Source of the DNA: Saccharomycopsis phalli
Taxonomy: Eukaryota; Ascomycota; Saccharomycetes; Ascoideales; Saccharomycopsidaceae
NCBI GenBank assembly: GCA_020342235.1
Contig: CP073218.1
Location: 124,001 to 188,000, forward strand
Direction: 5' to 3'
Length of the DNA stretch: 64,000 nt
Shown in pieces: positions 49,820 to 59,209 of the stretch (its first letter is position 1; each line of letters begins with the position of its first letter). Under the pieces are notes generated by a model that had not been told where the DNA came from, searched no databases, and saw nothing but the letters and a program-made list of their open reading frames with translations. The position numbers were made by a program, and so were the translations under genes.

Positions 49820-49825
49820 CACGTG
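49820..49825. promoter_or_regulatory. E-box CACGTG upstream of MON2
   Basis: ATCACGTGCA, 69 bases before the MON2 ATG at 49895. Confidence 0.4.
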
Positions 49826-49894
49826 CATGCCGGTGGTGGCAGGAATGTATTGTATTATCTGGAGTGTCGAATTGGTGGTACTAGTAAACTGACC

Positions 49895-52800
49895 ATGACT
49901 TCAATCAACAGCTTGACAAGTGATTTGACGAGCTTGGTTAGTGAGTCAAGACGGAAAAATCCAGAAATAAAGCATGCGGCCGAATACTCCTTGGATATCT
50001 TGAAGAGGATTTCGGGCAATTCTAATGAACAACTGGTACTCAAACTGTTAGCTCAAGAACCGAATTTTATTACGCCTTTTTTGTTATCGTGCCAGTCTCG
50101 CAGCACGAAGTTGAGTACTATAGCTATTCACAGTTTGCAAGGTTTAATCTCTGTCCGCGGAATTCCAGTTGGCTCAATTGACAACATTTTGGACTGCTTG
50201 ATTGAAACTACAAATCTAGCACTAGAAATTCAGTTAAAGGTACTTCAACTACTCCCTACGTTGTACCAGTCTTATGGAAGCAATATTAATGGTAGTTTAA
50301 TCTCGAAGTTGCTCTTAATTTGCGCTATCTTACAGTCAGCTAACAAGTCCACAGTGGTGATTAACACTGCTGCAGCCACCTTGCAACAATTGATTATCTT
50401 TATATTTGATAAAATCAACGAAGAGGATAAGCTTGATGTTTCCGAAATCCAAAAGTTAAACCAGGTCGTGATTGATAATAACGAGGTTATCAACGTGTCA
50501 GACGATGTACTCGACTGCTACTCAATTTTTGATGACTTGTGTAGTTTAATCGAGCACCAGAAACCCAAGTTTTTGAAATTTAATTACTTGACTGAAACAT
50601 TTTTGCTTGAGTTAATTGAGTCTGTTCTCATTAATTTTAACTCGATTTTCTTAGCTCATCGCGAATTAGGGTACTTGTTGAGGTTACGAATCACGCCGAT
50701 ACTTCTTCGAACATTCTCCGTGCTGGAAAATCCGTTTTCTATCATAGTCAGAATTGCCAGAATAATTTATTTATTGATACGAAAATACTTGGGTATATTA
50801 CATGTGGAATGTGAGGTTGTTATATCCTTGTTGAACCACGTAATCATGCCGGAATCAGAATCTCCAATATGGAAGAAGATTTTGGTTTTAGAAATTTTCC
50901 ACGGTATATTCAAGGATGGCGCGTTGATTGAGTCAATATTCCTGCAATACGATCATAAAAACAGAAAGCGAGTTATTAACGACTTCTTCATAAACTGCTT
51001 CTGCCTCATAGACACGCCTCATTCTAGGAAACTATTGGCTCCTAAATCTGTTATATACGAGCCTATTCAGAGTTCAGGAAGTTTCCTAGTGGATAATGAT
51101 CACAAATTGGTTTACATTGACATGCTAGACAAGTCTGAACCCCCATTAGTCCCTGAAAATTATTTATACTACTTGATTTTGACATCGTGCAATAATTTTA
51201 TTGACTCTATCAGCAAAAATGTTATGAATCTGAAGGTCCCTGGTAATGATGAGGACTCTAAAGCTATAATACCTATGGAGATTATCAACAAGAACTTCAA
51301 GGTGCTATTGTCAATTTATGAGATCTATCTATATTCCAAAATATCCAATGACTGCTTTCGAAACCTCATCAGATCTTTGCAGAGACTTTGCTATTGCAGC
51401 GGAATATTAGGAATAAATACATCGCGAGATTGTATTCTCTCCTTGTTTTCAGTGGCGACCGTACACAACGTTGAAGAGAAGAAGCAAAGAATGGAAAACA
51501 AAGAAGTCGAAGCCCCTGCGAAGGAAGCAAAGTCTTTAGGCGAAACTATTTTTGGCAGATTTGCTCAGCCTGCTGCTGTACCTAGTGTTCCCGTATCCAG
51601 TTCATCAACTCATGTGCCGTCACCAGTAGCTGCTCTGGGAGGAGCTAGGCTTGTCTTAAGATCAAGATACTTAAATTCCCGTCAATTGATTACGTTGAAG
51701 GCCTTGGTAAATCTGGCATTATCATTGGGTCCAAGCTTGAATAATAATTGGATCATTATATTCACAACTCTACAATGGTTTGACTATTTTATTAACGGTC
51801 CTTCAAAAGAATTCACTGATCGATTTACTTACAAGGAGAATAATAACTCGCCTTTGTTGAAACCAATCGAACTTCAGTCTATAGATCTTTCTATAAAAAA
51901 GTTACTAGACTCCACCAAGAATTACTCTCTATCATCATTCATAAACGTTCAAAAAAGTTTGATTGAACTAAATGATATGGTTATGGAGGAAAGTGTTATG
52001 GAACATGAGTTGTATCAACGACATTCTATCACTGAAAAGTCCGAGGACTTATATAAAGTGGCCCCTTGTTATTACAATAGAGCATTTTATCTAGATATGA
52101 TTAATAATCTTTGTCAGTACAATAATAGCAGATTCTTGGGCGAGTGTTTGAATACTCAGGAAATGAATTTAATTATTTTGGATAGCAAAGATTTAAGCAA
52201 TCCTCTTAGTTTAAAGATAATTTTGAACTATTTGATTGAGATAAGTGTTAATAGGCTGTTGTCTAGTAACTTCAGGCTAGCAAGCGTTAATATTTTGAAT
52301 CAAGTAATTAAAGGAGTTTCAAAAGAGGGATCAGTTGCAGATAACAAAGACGAAGGCAATATTCTAACTCTGAATGATATTGAGTATAAATTATTGCATT
52401 GCAAATATGAAATATTGACGTCTCTTTTACAATTACAATCAGAGTCTTCTAACGTGCAGGTAATGAAATGTGAATTTGAGATAATAGTGAGTGTCTTGGA
52501 GAACTTAAAAGAAATTTTGGACTTGTTTGGTGTTAGCTTTAATGATAACTCTTGGCTAATGATTTTTGATATTGTTGATTTGCAATTTCGGTTTGAGAAC
52601 TTCAAAGAGAGAAAAGGAGAATTGATTAAATTGGCTTTCATCATCATTCAATTGATATTGAATGATTTCCTTGATGTATTGTCATTAAACATTGTCAAGA
52701 AATTAATTGACTCCTTATCCAAATTTTCTATTCAAAAGCTTGACATCAATATTTCATTTAGCGCAATAAGTTATTTTTGGCAGATAAGTGACTACTTGAA

Positions 52801-55012
52801 AGTCAAGGAAAGAAATTTAAGAGCTGATGGAGGCAGTACTCCTGTGGAAGAAGAAACAGATATTCTGAATGAAAACATTTCAAAAATTGAAACAGGGCAA
52901 TCTTCTGGCAGCACGCAAGTAAGTCATATAACATATACTCTGGGTGACAAGCTGCCACATTCAGAAATCACATTGAAAGAATTGCATGCTCTTCTTTCCG
53001 ATATTCATGACGAAGATTCTGCCACTTGCAAGTATTTGTGGATATATTTATTGAGTGTTTTGATTGGCATCATCAATAACCAAGATGATCAGGTGAAGAA
53101 CAGTTCACTGCAGATCTATTTTCGCATAGTTGAGACACATGGAAAGTACCTAAATGACTGGAATGTAAGCTATGATATTATTCTATCGTCATTGTTTTCC
53201 ATAAAGCCATCCGTTGAAAACGTTCAAACTTGGGAAGAAGTCAATCAATTGAGAATTAAATGGTCTGATAGCTTGGTTTTAATCATTAGTGGCTTGATAA
53301 AAGTATATGTGAGTTACTTTTGTGATTTTGACACCATAAAATTGAAATATTGGAATGAATTGATTGACTATTTTGAAGATCTCTTGAAACTAAATTGGAA
53401 CAGTGTTGATTTAAAATTATATCAAGCTTTTGACGAGATGCTTACTAGCATACCATCTACTGTTCCAGCACATGTTTCTGAATTGTTGTTTGACTTTTGG
53501 AGTAGTAGAGTCGTTTCTTACAACATCACGATCAACAAATACTATCAAGATAGTTTGACAAATTTGATGAAGTGTTTCGTTCCGTTAATTAAAATTATTG
53601 AGTTAAATGATTCAAAGATCGAAAAGTCAGTAAACTTGTTCAATTCGGTAATAAAGTATCCGATTTTGCCGACTCATTTTAATGATAATCTCTATCCAAC
53701 GGACTTGCAAAAGTCAGTTTTAGAAAACTTGAAATTAATCATCAAAGATGAACATACCAACACCACTACCAGTCAGTCTGCATTAATATCTCAGTTGATT
53801 TCAAACATTGTGTTACCATTTTCTACCCGGCAAAAGATCAAGCAGCAATTAGCAAATAAGTTGCCAAGAGATACTAAGATATGCACGTTTAACGCTTCAT
53901 CTTTCTATTCGGTCAAGTTATTGAAATTGTTTTTGGCTGAATGTCAAGATTATCGAAGCTTGATTGAGAATCAAACTGTTAACAAGTTAATCTCATCTTT
54001 GTTAGAGCCTATCAAGTTAAATGCAAAGGGGATAAAGACCGCCACGTCTGATTTTAAGGATGAAAATGCAGAGCTTTGGATTCAATGCATAGATATTTTG
54101 TTAGCGATTTTTAATAACTCGGTGTACATAATTGCCAAAGATGACTCTGAAAATTCGATCGATATGTCTATCAAAGAAAATTTCTGGCATTTGGCAATTG
54201 AGTTCTACCGGACTAGCTTAAACATGCGATACTTGAAGAGTAACTACCAGGAATTTAATGTGTTAGCTTTAAAATCATTGAAGAAATTTATTGTTCCATA
54301 TGCCAGTTTATCATGTTTTCCTGCTAGTCTAATTGAGAGTTTTGTGAATTATATTTTAGAGTCCTCCTACGTTTATCAGAAAGATGAAATAGAGGTTGAA
54401 ATATTGAAATCAAGAAACCTAGAAGATATTGCCAATAAGTTTTTGAAGTTTAATTATCCAATGATTAATTCGGATTTGAAATTTGTTCCGAAATACAAAA
54501 TCAACTTGATTTGCTTGAATGACTTGATTGAGCTTTCTAAGCTACCGCTGGTACATGATATTGATAAAGTAAGAGAGTTTGGGAATACTAAGAAAGCTGA
54601 TATGGAAATTATTAGTGTGAAGTCCAAAGTTTTGATTTCGGAGAAGATATTCAACTGCCTAATGGTCCGCTCGTTGTACACCTTGGGTAGGTTTATGTCT
54701 AGTGAATGCATAGTCAGCCAGAGGCCAATGCCCAAGATTCAGAGGCTTGAGTTAATTATTATTTTAAAAGGATTAAACGATCTTTTGGATAATATTAAGT
54801 TGTCAACCGTTCACTTACAAGTTCTGAAATACAAGCAGCTATCTGCGCTCTTGCCATTGATCATACGAACTGTTCCAATGGCTGATAATGTTCGAGGCAT
54901 CTCAGGTATGATAGAGCAGATATTGTACACTTACAATTATAATTTAAAGGTCATAAATGCAAGCCAATCTGAAGTAACGTTCCGTAAAGGGAAGTTAGCT
55001 ACAGATATATAA
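49895..55012 (+). CDS. MON2: Mon2, Golgi/endosome scaffold of the Sec7/BIG-related family
   Basis: A 1705-residue helical-repeat protein resembling S. cerevisiae Mon2 (1636). The N-terminal DCB-like region (MTSINSLTSDLTSLVSESRR onward, with IKHAAEYSLDIL and FLLSCQSRSTKLSTIAIHSL) and the HUS-like region near 200-300 match Mon2 and the large Arf-GEFs, but no catalytic Sec7 domain is present. Mon2 acts with Dop1 and Neo1 in Golgi-endosome recycling. Most of the remainder is HEAT/ARM-like helices with two short low-complexity inserts (about 545-610). The frame runs 24 codons upstream to a GTG at 49823; the ATG at 49895 begins the conserved sequence. Base composition here is more AT-rich than in genes such as DPS1. 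Confidence 0.88.
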   Translation: MTSINSLTSDLTSLVSESRRKNPEIKHAAEYSLDILKRISGNSNEQLVLKLLAQEPNFITPFLLSCQSRSTKLSTIAIHSLQGLISVRGIPVGSIDNILDCLIETTNLALEIQLKVLQLLPTLYQSYGSNINGSLISKLLLICAILQSANKSTVVINTAAATLQQLIIFIFDKINEEDKLDVSEIQKLNQVVIDNNEVINVSDDVLDCYSIFDDLCSLIEHQKPKFLKFNYLTETFLLELIESVLINFNSIFLAHRELGYLLRLRITPILLRTFSVLENPFSIIVRIARIIYLLIRKYLGILHVECEVVISLLNHVIMPESESPIWKKILVLEIFHGIFKDGALIESIFLQYDHKNRKRVINDFFINCFCLIDTPHSRKLLAPKSVIYEPIQSSGSFLVDNDHKLVYIDMLDKSEPPLVPENYLYYLILTSCNNFIDSISKNVMNLKVPGNDEDSKAIIPMEIINKNFKVLLSIYEIYLYSKISNDCFRNLIRSLQRLCYCSGILGINTSRDCILSLFSVATVHNVEEKKQRMENKEVEAPAKEAKSLGETIFGRFAQPAAVPSVPVSSSSTHVPSPVAALGGARLVLRSRYLNSRQLITLKALVNLALSLGPSLNNNWIIIFTTLQWFDYFINGPSKEFTDRFTYKENNNSPLLKPIELQSIDLSIKKLLDSTKNYSLSSFINVQKSLIELNDMVMEESVMEHELYQRHSITEKSEDLYKVAPCYYNRAFYLDMINNLCQYNNSRFLGECLNTQEMNLIILDSKDLSNPLSLKIILNYLIEISVNRLLSSNFRLASVNILNQVIKGVSKEGSVADNKDEGNILTLNDIEYKLLHCKYEILTSLLQLQSESSNVQVMKCEFEIIVSVLENLKEILDLFGVSFNDNSWLMIFDIVDLQFRFENFKERKGELIKLAFIIIQLILNDFLDVLSLNIVKKLIDSLSKFSIQKLDINISFSAISYFWQISDYLKVKERNLRADGGSTPVEEETDILNENISKIETGQSSGSTQVSHITYTLGDKLPHSEITLKELHALLSDIHDEDSATCKYLWIYLLSVLIGIINNQDDQVKNSSLQIYFRIVETHGKYLNDWNVSYDIILSSLFSIKPSVENVQTWEEVNQLRIKWSDSLVLIISGLIKVYVSYFCDFDTIKLKYWNELIDYFEDLLKLNWNSVDLKLYQAFDEMLTSIPSTVPAHVSELLFDFWSSRVVSYNITINKYYQDSLTNLMKCFVPLIKIIELNDSKIEKSVNLFNSVIKYPILPTHFNDNLYPTDLQKSVLENLKLIIKDEHTNTTTSQSALISQLISNIVLPFSTRQKIKQQLANKLPRDTKICTFNASSFYSVKLLKLFLAECQDYRSLIENQTVNKLISSLLEPIKLNAKGIKTATSDFKDENAELWIQCIDILLAIFNNSVYIIAKDDSENSIDMSIKENFWHLAIEFYRTSLNMRYLKSNYQEFNVLALKSLKKFIVPYASLSCFPASLIESFVNYILESSYVYQKDEIEVEILKSRNLEDIANKFLKFNYPMINSDLKFVPKYKINLICLNDLIELSKLPLVHDIDKVREFGNTKKADMEIISVKSKVLISEKIFNCLMVRSLYTLGRFMSSECIVSQRPMPKIQRLELIIILKGLNDLLDNIKLSTVHLQVLKYKQLSALLPLIIRTVPMADNVRGISGMIEQILYTYNYNLKVINASQSEVTFRKGKLATDI

Positions 55013-56389
55013 TACTGGGGGAATAAATAGTTTATGCGTATACTTGGAAATGCACTGTTTTATATGTTTATTACTGTAAGTGGTAAAAGAAATACGTTGA
55101 GGAGCCCAATTGTTGAAGATTCAAAGACTGCATTTTTTTTTCCGAGTCATAACCTTAATATGATAAAGCGGCGTCTGTAAACCGACCAATGGATGATGTT
55201 TCTGGTTATGGCCAGTTCAATTTACAAATAATGCCTACACGTGATGACAAAAAAATGGAAAAGGGGCAAAGGATATTTCCTGTGTTGCATTACCCGATTA
55301 GGTACTGCGTAGCCGCGAGGAATAACCATGTCATGTACTACCGAGTCAAACAGCTGAATTTTCACTCTAGAGCGACTACCATGACAGACGTGTTTTGGCG
55401 ACTAAGTTATACTTGACGGACTATCATTGTGAAATATCATGCTAGTAGGTGATTATATGCATGCTACTAGCTTTAATGTTAAGTTAATCTTTATGTCTGG
55501 TGCTAATACAAACTAGGGTGAACCAGGATGTGACGGGTGAAGTAAATACGATTGATATTTAAGTTTTATCGCTCTTACTGCGTTAAATGTGTGTTTTGAA
55601 AGTAATTTCCCGGCAATGATTAGTATCGGAAAGAAAATTAAAGCTATAGGGGCTAGAATATTCACGAGAATGCTCAGTTCTATCGTACAAGAATTTATGC
55701 AAGATATTGATTATCGCCACGAAAATCCATAGTAGTCAAATGATCTTGCAAAGAACGTGTACATGAATAATTCTTAGATTTGGCAATAAGATGAGTATAC
55801 TTATATATACAAAGTATGGCATTGCCAAGAAGGCTACTTTAAGCAAATAAAGCCACGCGAATCGATTGTATCCCTTATAATAAATATATCAGACAAATTT
55901 GGAGAGGAATCATCCTTGCAAGTAAATGTGAAACCGAACGCCAAGTAAGACGTAAGTGGATCGACTACTTCTCTAATATCTCTTGCGGTAATGAAAATGC
56001 TTGCTGCCGCTGGATTTCATATGACCTCTAGCCAACCGAGAATCAACGGCAGCTTGATTCTCCGTTTCCTCACTCTACGGTAATTTGTGAGGTGCCGTTT
56101 AGGGACCTGCTTCTGTATACATCAAAGTACTTTGAGAGTATAAGCTGATTTGAAAAATTGAATTATTCAAATACATATATAATACAAGTTTGTTAAGCCG
56201 TTTCAATCCGTAACCAATAAATTTCGTGAATAAGTACCAAAATCACACCCCAATCATACGGACTTCGCCACTGATGTACACGCTGAAGTGTATGTTTGTC
56301 TTAGTTTGAGTTCGCTGTAGGTATTTACCATATAACCAAACTAATTCGGTTTTTTGAGAGCTCTAAAGCTGAATAATGTCGTCTGATCG
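55013..56389. other. 1.4-kb gene-free spacer after MON2
   Basis: This stretch lies between the stops of MON2 (+) and the Ser-rich orphan (-). A 75-codon frame from ATG 55189 contains a CACGTG (55238-55243) and a TTACCCGA (55290-55297), and looks unlike a protein. A 9-bp hairpin lies at 56038-56062. I see no RNA gene or element. Confidence 0.5.
56038..56062. repeat. 9-bp perfect inverted repeat
   Basis: GAGAATCAA, a seven-base spacer CGGCAGC, then TTGATTCTC. It lies about 330 bp beyond the stop of the Ser-rich orphan gene. Confidence 0.75.
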
Positions 56390-56863
56390 TTATGTTGAAA
56401 AAGCAGCATTGGTAGAGCTAGGAAGTAGCACGTTACTTTTGAAGTCATTGAACTTTATACTGCCATTCGAGCTGGTTCCCGAAACGCTGTGTGAATCAAA
56501 CAGAAATTTATCTGATGTATCACTGTACGCAGACCCGCTACGAAGCAGCTGTTGAGGCATAGTCTCAGCCATAACATATGTATGTGTAGTAGGTTGCTGC
56601 GGTAACAATGACAAGGCGCTGTTGGACGAGGACGGGATAATTTTTGAAAAGGAATGGGCCGAGGATCGTTTATCTGGATGTACAACATCGCTCGGAATCA
56701 GCGAATAGTTTTCCTCCTGATACTGGCCAGCCCATTCGGTTATAGGTTCCTCTGATTTACTCTCAGTGATCTCATTAGTCTCAGTTACTTCGGTCTCTGC
56801 TTTCTGCTGCTGTAACATTCTTTGTTTAGCACGTTCTAGTCTCCAGGTGGTGGCAGGTTTCAT
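56390..56863 (-). CDS. Small Ser/Thr/Gln-rich protein of unknown function
   Basis: I do not recognise this 157-residue protein. It opens with a basic helical segment (MKPATTWRLERAKQRMLQQQ), then an acidic Glu/Thr stretch, a possible motif EWAGQYQEENYSLIPSDVVH, and a long Ser/Asn-rich, probably disordered tail. No signal peptide or membrane helix is present. The start codon follows a run of thirteen A residues on the coding strand, a common yeast leader feature. Steady codon use over 157 codons and a plausible promoter spacer support a gene, but no family evidence does. Confidence 0.5.
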   Translation of the reverse strand: MKPATTWRLERAKQRMLQQQKAETEVTETNEITESKSEEPITEWAGQYQEENYSLIPSDVVHPDKRSSAHSFSKIIPSSSNSALSLLPQQPTTHTYVMAETMPQQLLRSGSAYSDTSDKFLFDSHSVSGTSSNGSIKFNDFKSNVLLPSSTNAAFST

Positions 56864-57775
56864 TTTTTTTTTTTTGATTTGGTATTGATTGCAAGGATCT
56901 ATCCCTTATTTATAGTGTCACTATATTTTTTTCTGAAGTACCGTAGCCTACTTAAAGATTAAGCTTAGGAACATGATGCAGCCTGGATCGACGCCTAGTA
57001 AAAACCTTGCAGACGCCTAGACTCACAGTGAGCCATATGCTTAGTCAATTCGATATTCACTTGGAGAACAGGATGCTGATTGGCTCTCAGGGAGATCAGT
57101 GCATATACCGAATAATACGGACAAATATCTGTATTTTCATGCTTTGGCGAATAGGCGATTGCATTTGTTACTCTGGTCAATCTGATCTAGCAGATAATAG
57201 CAAAAGTAGTAAGTACCATGGGTAGCCTCGGAAAATTATGAGTTTTGGATTATGCAAAAAAAAGCCTACCCAAAGCTTAATTACCTTCGTACGGAAATTG
57301 CAAGGCCAAGAAAATTGTCATACAACAAACAATAACAAAATTTTTGTCTCCAGAGAGTAACGGACTTTTAAAATGCACAACGTAAAATTCTAAAATACAA
57401 AACAAAACGCGCACAATGTCTTCAAATCTTCTGCAACTATTACAACTTCCGCATAAGCAATACGAAATCTATACTACACTGCAATAGACATACTTTAGAA
57501 ATCATTTGTTCAGAGAATAATGGGTGTTTTTTCCTCAATATTGGGGAGTACTCCCAATAGTATTAGGACTGGTGCACAGCGTTTGCTCATCATAAAAATG
57601 TTTCTAAAAGTACATCTCAACAACACACTACAATAGCCTTCGCCTGAATACTACTCCAGTGTGTGTTAATACAAAGAAAAACAATGCTGAAAATTCTTCT
57701 TTTATAGCAATTTTGTGGTTACCCGGATATTTCCTGTAGTTATTATGCATCATACTAGTGGCTCCATTTCCTGAC
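56864..57775. other. Divergent promoter region, Ser-rich orphan and FMO1
   Basis: This 912-bp spacer holds a direct repeat of GACGCCTAG (about 56991-56999 and 57012-57020), A-rich runs and the Reb1-like site at 57719. No RNA gene or credible frame was seen. Confidence 0.5.
57719..57726 (-). promoter_or_regulatory. Reb1-like site upstream of FMO1
   Basis: TTACCCGG, 49 bases before the FMO1 ATG at 57776. Confidence 0.5.
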
Positions 57776-59209
57776 ATGGTTAGACCAATTAAAAAGGTTG
57801 CAGTTATTGGAGGAGGTCCTGTCGGATCTGCTATCGCCAATGCGTTGGTTAAGGAGGGCTGTTTCGACGAAGTCAAGGTCTTTGAAAAACGGTCTAATTT
57901 CGGCGGGGTATGGAACTATTCCAAATCTTCGGACTTTTCTGGCAGCGAGTACCACTTGTCTGTGCCCTCTATAGATCCGTACAATACTGAAAAGAACGGT
58001 GCAAAGTTGGATTCTGGCTGCTGGCCGTCGGCAATGTATAAGGAGCTTGATACAAATATTCCAAAATGTCTTATGAATTACAACAACTACGAGTTTGACT
58101 CTGATCTTCTCTTGTTTCCGCTCCGCAGTGATGTATTGGCCTACGTCAGAAAGTATAGCGAGGCTATTAAAGATCATGTTATTTTGGATTCTGAAGTGAT
58201 CAAGGTTACGTATGTTAGTAGTAACGCGTCTAGAAAGTGTCTCAAGGACATTGACTGGACCAATTATCATTGGGATGTAGAGTACATTATTAAAGGAGAA
58301 TCATTCAAGGATGCATTTGACGCAATTGTTGTTGCATCCGGGCATTTTGACACTCCTTTTTTGCCTGATTTTCAAGGACTCAAGGATTGGCACGAAAAGT
58401 ATCCGGGGACTATATTTCATGCCAAGAGTTACAATGACCCGGCTGATTACAAGAATCATCGCAGTGTTTTGGTCGTCGGAAATAGTGCCTCTGCATTGGA
58501 AATTTGTAACCAAATATCCCGTTATACCAAGGTTTATAAATCAATCAGAAAATATCCTCCAGAAAATCAAGACCAGAAGCTGAACATTGAAGTGGTTCCC
58601 CAAATTCAGAGATTTAATATAACCAGCAAACAAATTGAGTTGGTAGATGGAACAAAGCTAGCGGACGTTGATGTTGTGATTTTTGCAACTGGATATTTGA
58701 AAGCATATCCTTATTTGAAAGATCTTTCGATCCCATATATCAATGGATCCGGAATACAACCGTTGATCTCACCTGATGGTTTCAAAGTAAATGGTCTCTT
58801 TAATCATATTTTGTCCTATCAATATCCCGGATTGGCATTTGGCGGAATTGCAAAGAATGTTGTACCATTTAGATTAGCTGAGAGCCAGGGTAGCTGGTTG
58901 CTGAAAGTATGGGCTGGTAAAATCACCTTGCCAGAAACCGAGGATATGAAGCATTGGGAATCAGAAAGGTTAAAAGAAGTGGGGCTTGATACATACAAGT
59001 TCCATACTCTTCCCTTTCCACAAGACGTTGAATACTACAAATTATTAAATCGTGAAATAGCTAAAGTTGGTGGAGGATTAATTCCTGCAGAGTGGGATGA
59101 GCAACAGACAAGTTATCGAGCATTCAAGGAAGCCAAAAGCCTCTATACTAAATATGGTAAAGGAAAATTCAAGTCTATCGAAGAATTGGAGCCTTATAGA
59201 GACTCTTAA
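57776..59209 (+). CDS. FMO1: Flavin-containing monooxygenase
   Basis: A 477-residue FMO-type enzyme related to S. cerevisiae Fmo1 (432), which oxidises thiols to help keep the ER redox balance. The FAD-binding GGGPVGSA motif lies within the first 20 residues, followed by VFEKRSNFGGVWNY. The NADPH-binding segment is VVGNSASALEI. FATGYLKAYPYL is the usual FMO C-terminal ATG motif. The FMO signature region reads PGTIFHAKSYND. The frame starts at a GTG at 57758; the first ATG is 57776. No signal peptide is visible. The last 35 bp overlap the 3' end of the convergent gene, so the two coding regions are antisense to each other there. Confidence 0.88.
   Translation: MVRPIKKVAVIGGGPVGSAIANALVKEGCFDEVKVFEKRSNFGGVWNYSKSSDFSGSEYHLSVPSIDPYNTEKNGAKLDSGCWPSAMYKELDTNIPKCLMNYNNYEFDSDLLLFPLRSDVLAYVRKYSEAIKDHVILDSEVIKVTYVSSNASRKCLKDIDWTNYHWDVEYIIKGESFKDAFDAIVVASGHFDTPFLPDFQGLKDWHEKYPGTIFHAKSYNDPADYKNHRSVLVVGNSASALEICNQISRYTKVYKSIRKYPPENQDQKLNIEVVPQIQRFNITSKQIELVDGTKLADVDVVIFATGYLKAYPYLKDLSIPYINGSGIQPLISPDGFKVNGLFNHILSYQYPGLAFGGIAKNVVPFRLAESQGSWLLKVWAGKITLPETEDMKHWESERLKEVGLDTYKFHTLPFPQDVEYYKLLNREIAKVGGGLIPAEWDEQQTSYRAFKEAKSLYTKYGKGKFKSIEELEPYRDS

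Larger units (their letters stand above)
48194..49894. other. 1.7-kb gene-free spacer between CPR3 and MON2
   Basis: This is the longest stretch without a convincing gene. It contains a compact hairpin at 49118-49135, an 18-bp imperfect tandem duplication at 49655-49690 and a CACGTG at 49820-49825. An intron-like arrangement at 48359-48420 (GTATGT, TTACTAAG, TATAG) has no convincing exons. A 109-codon frame from ATG 49367 shows no family likeness. A non-coding RNA or an origin could be here, but I cannot support either. Confidence 0.45.

Noticed and set aside
55189-55416. 75-codon ATG frame after MON2
   Set aside because: Contains CACGTG and TTACCCGA regulatory-like motifs, has no domain, and its composition looks random.
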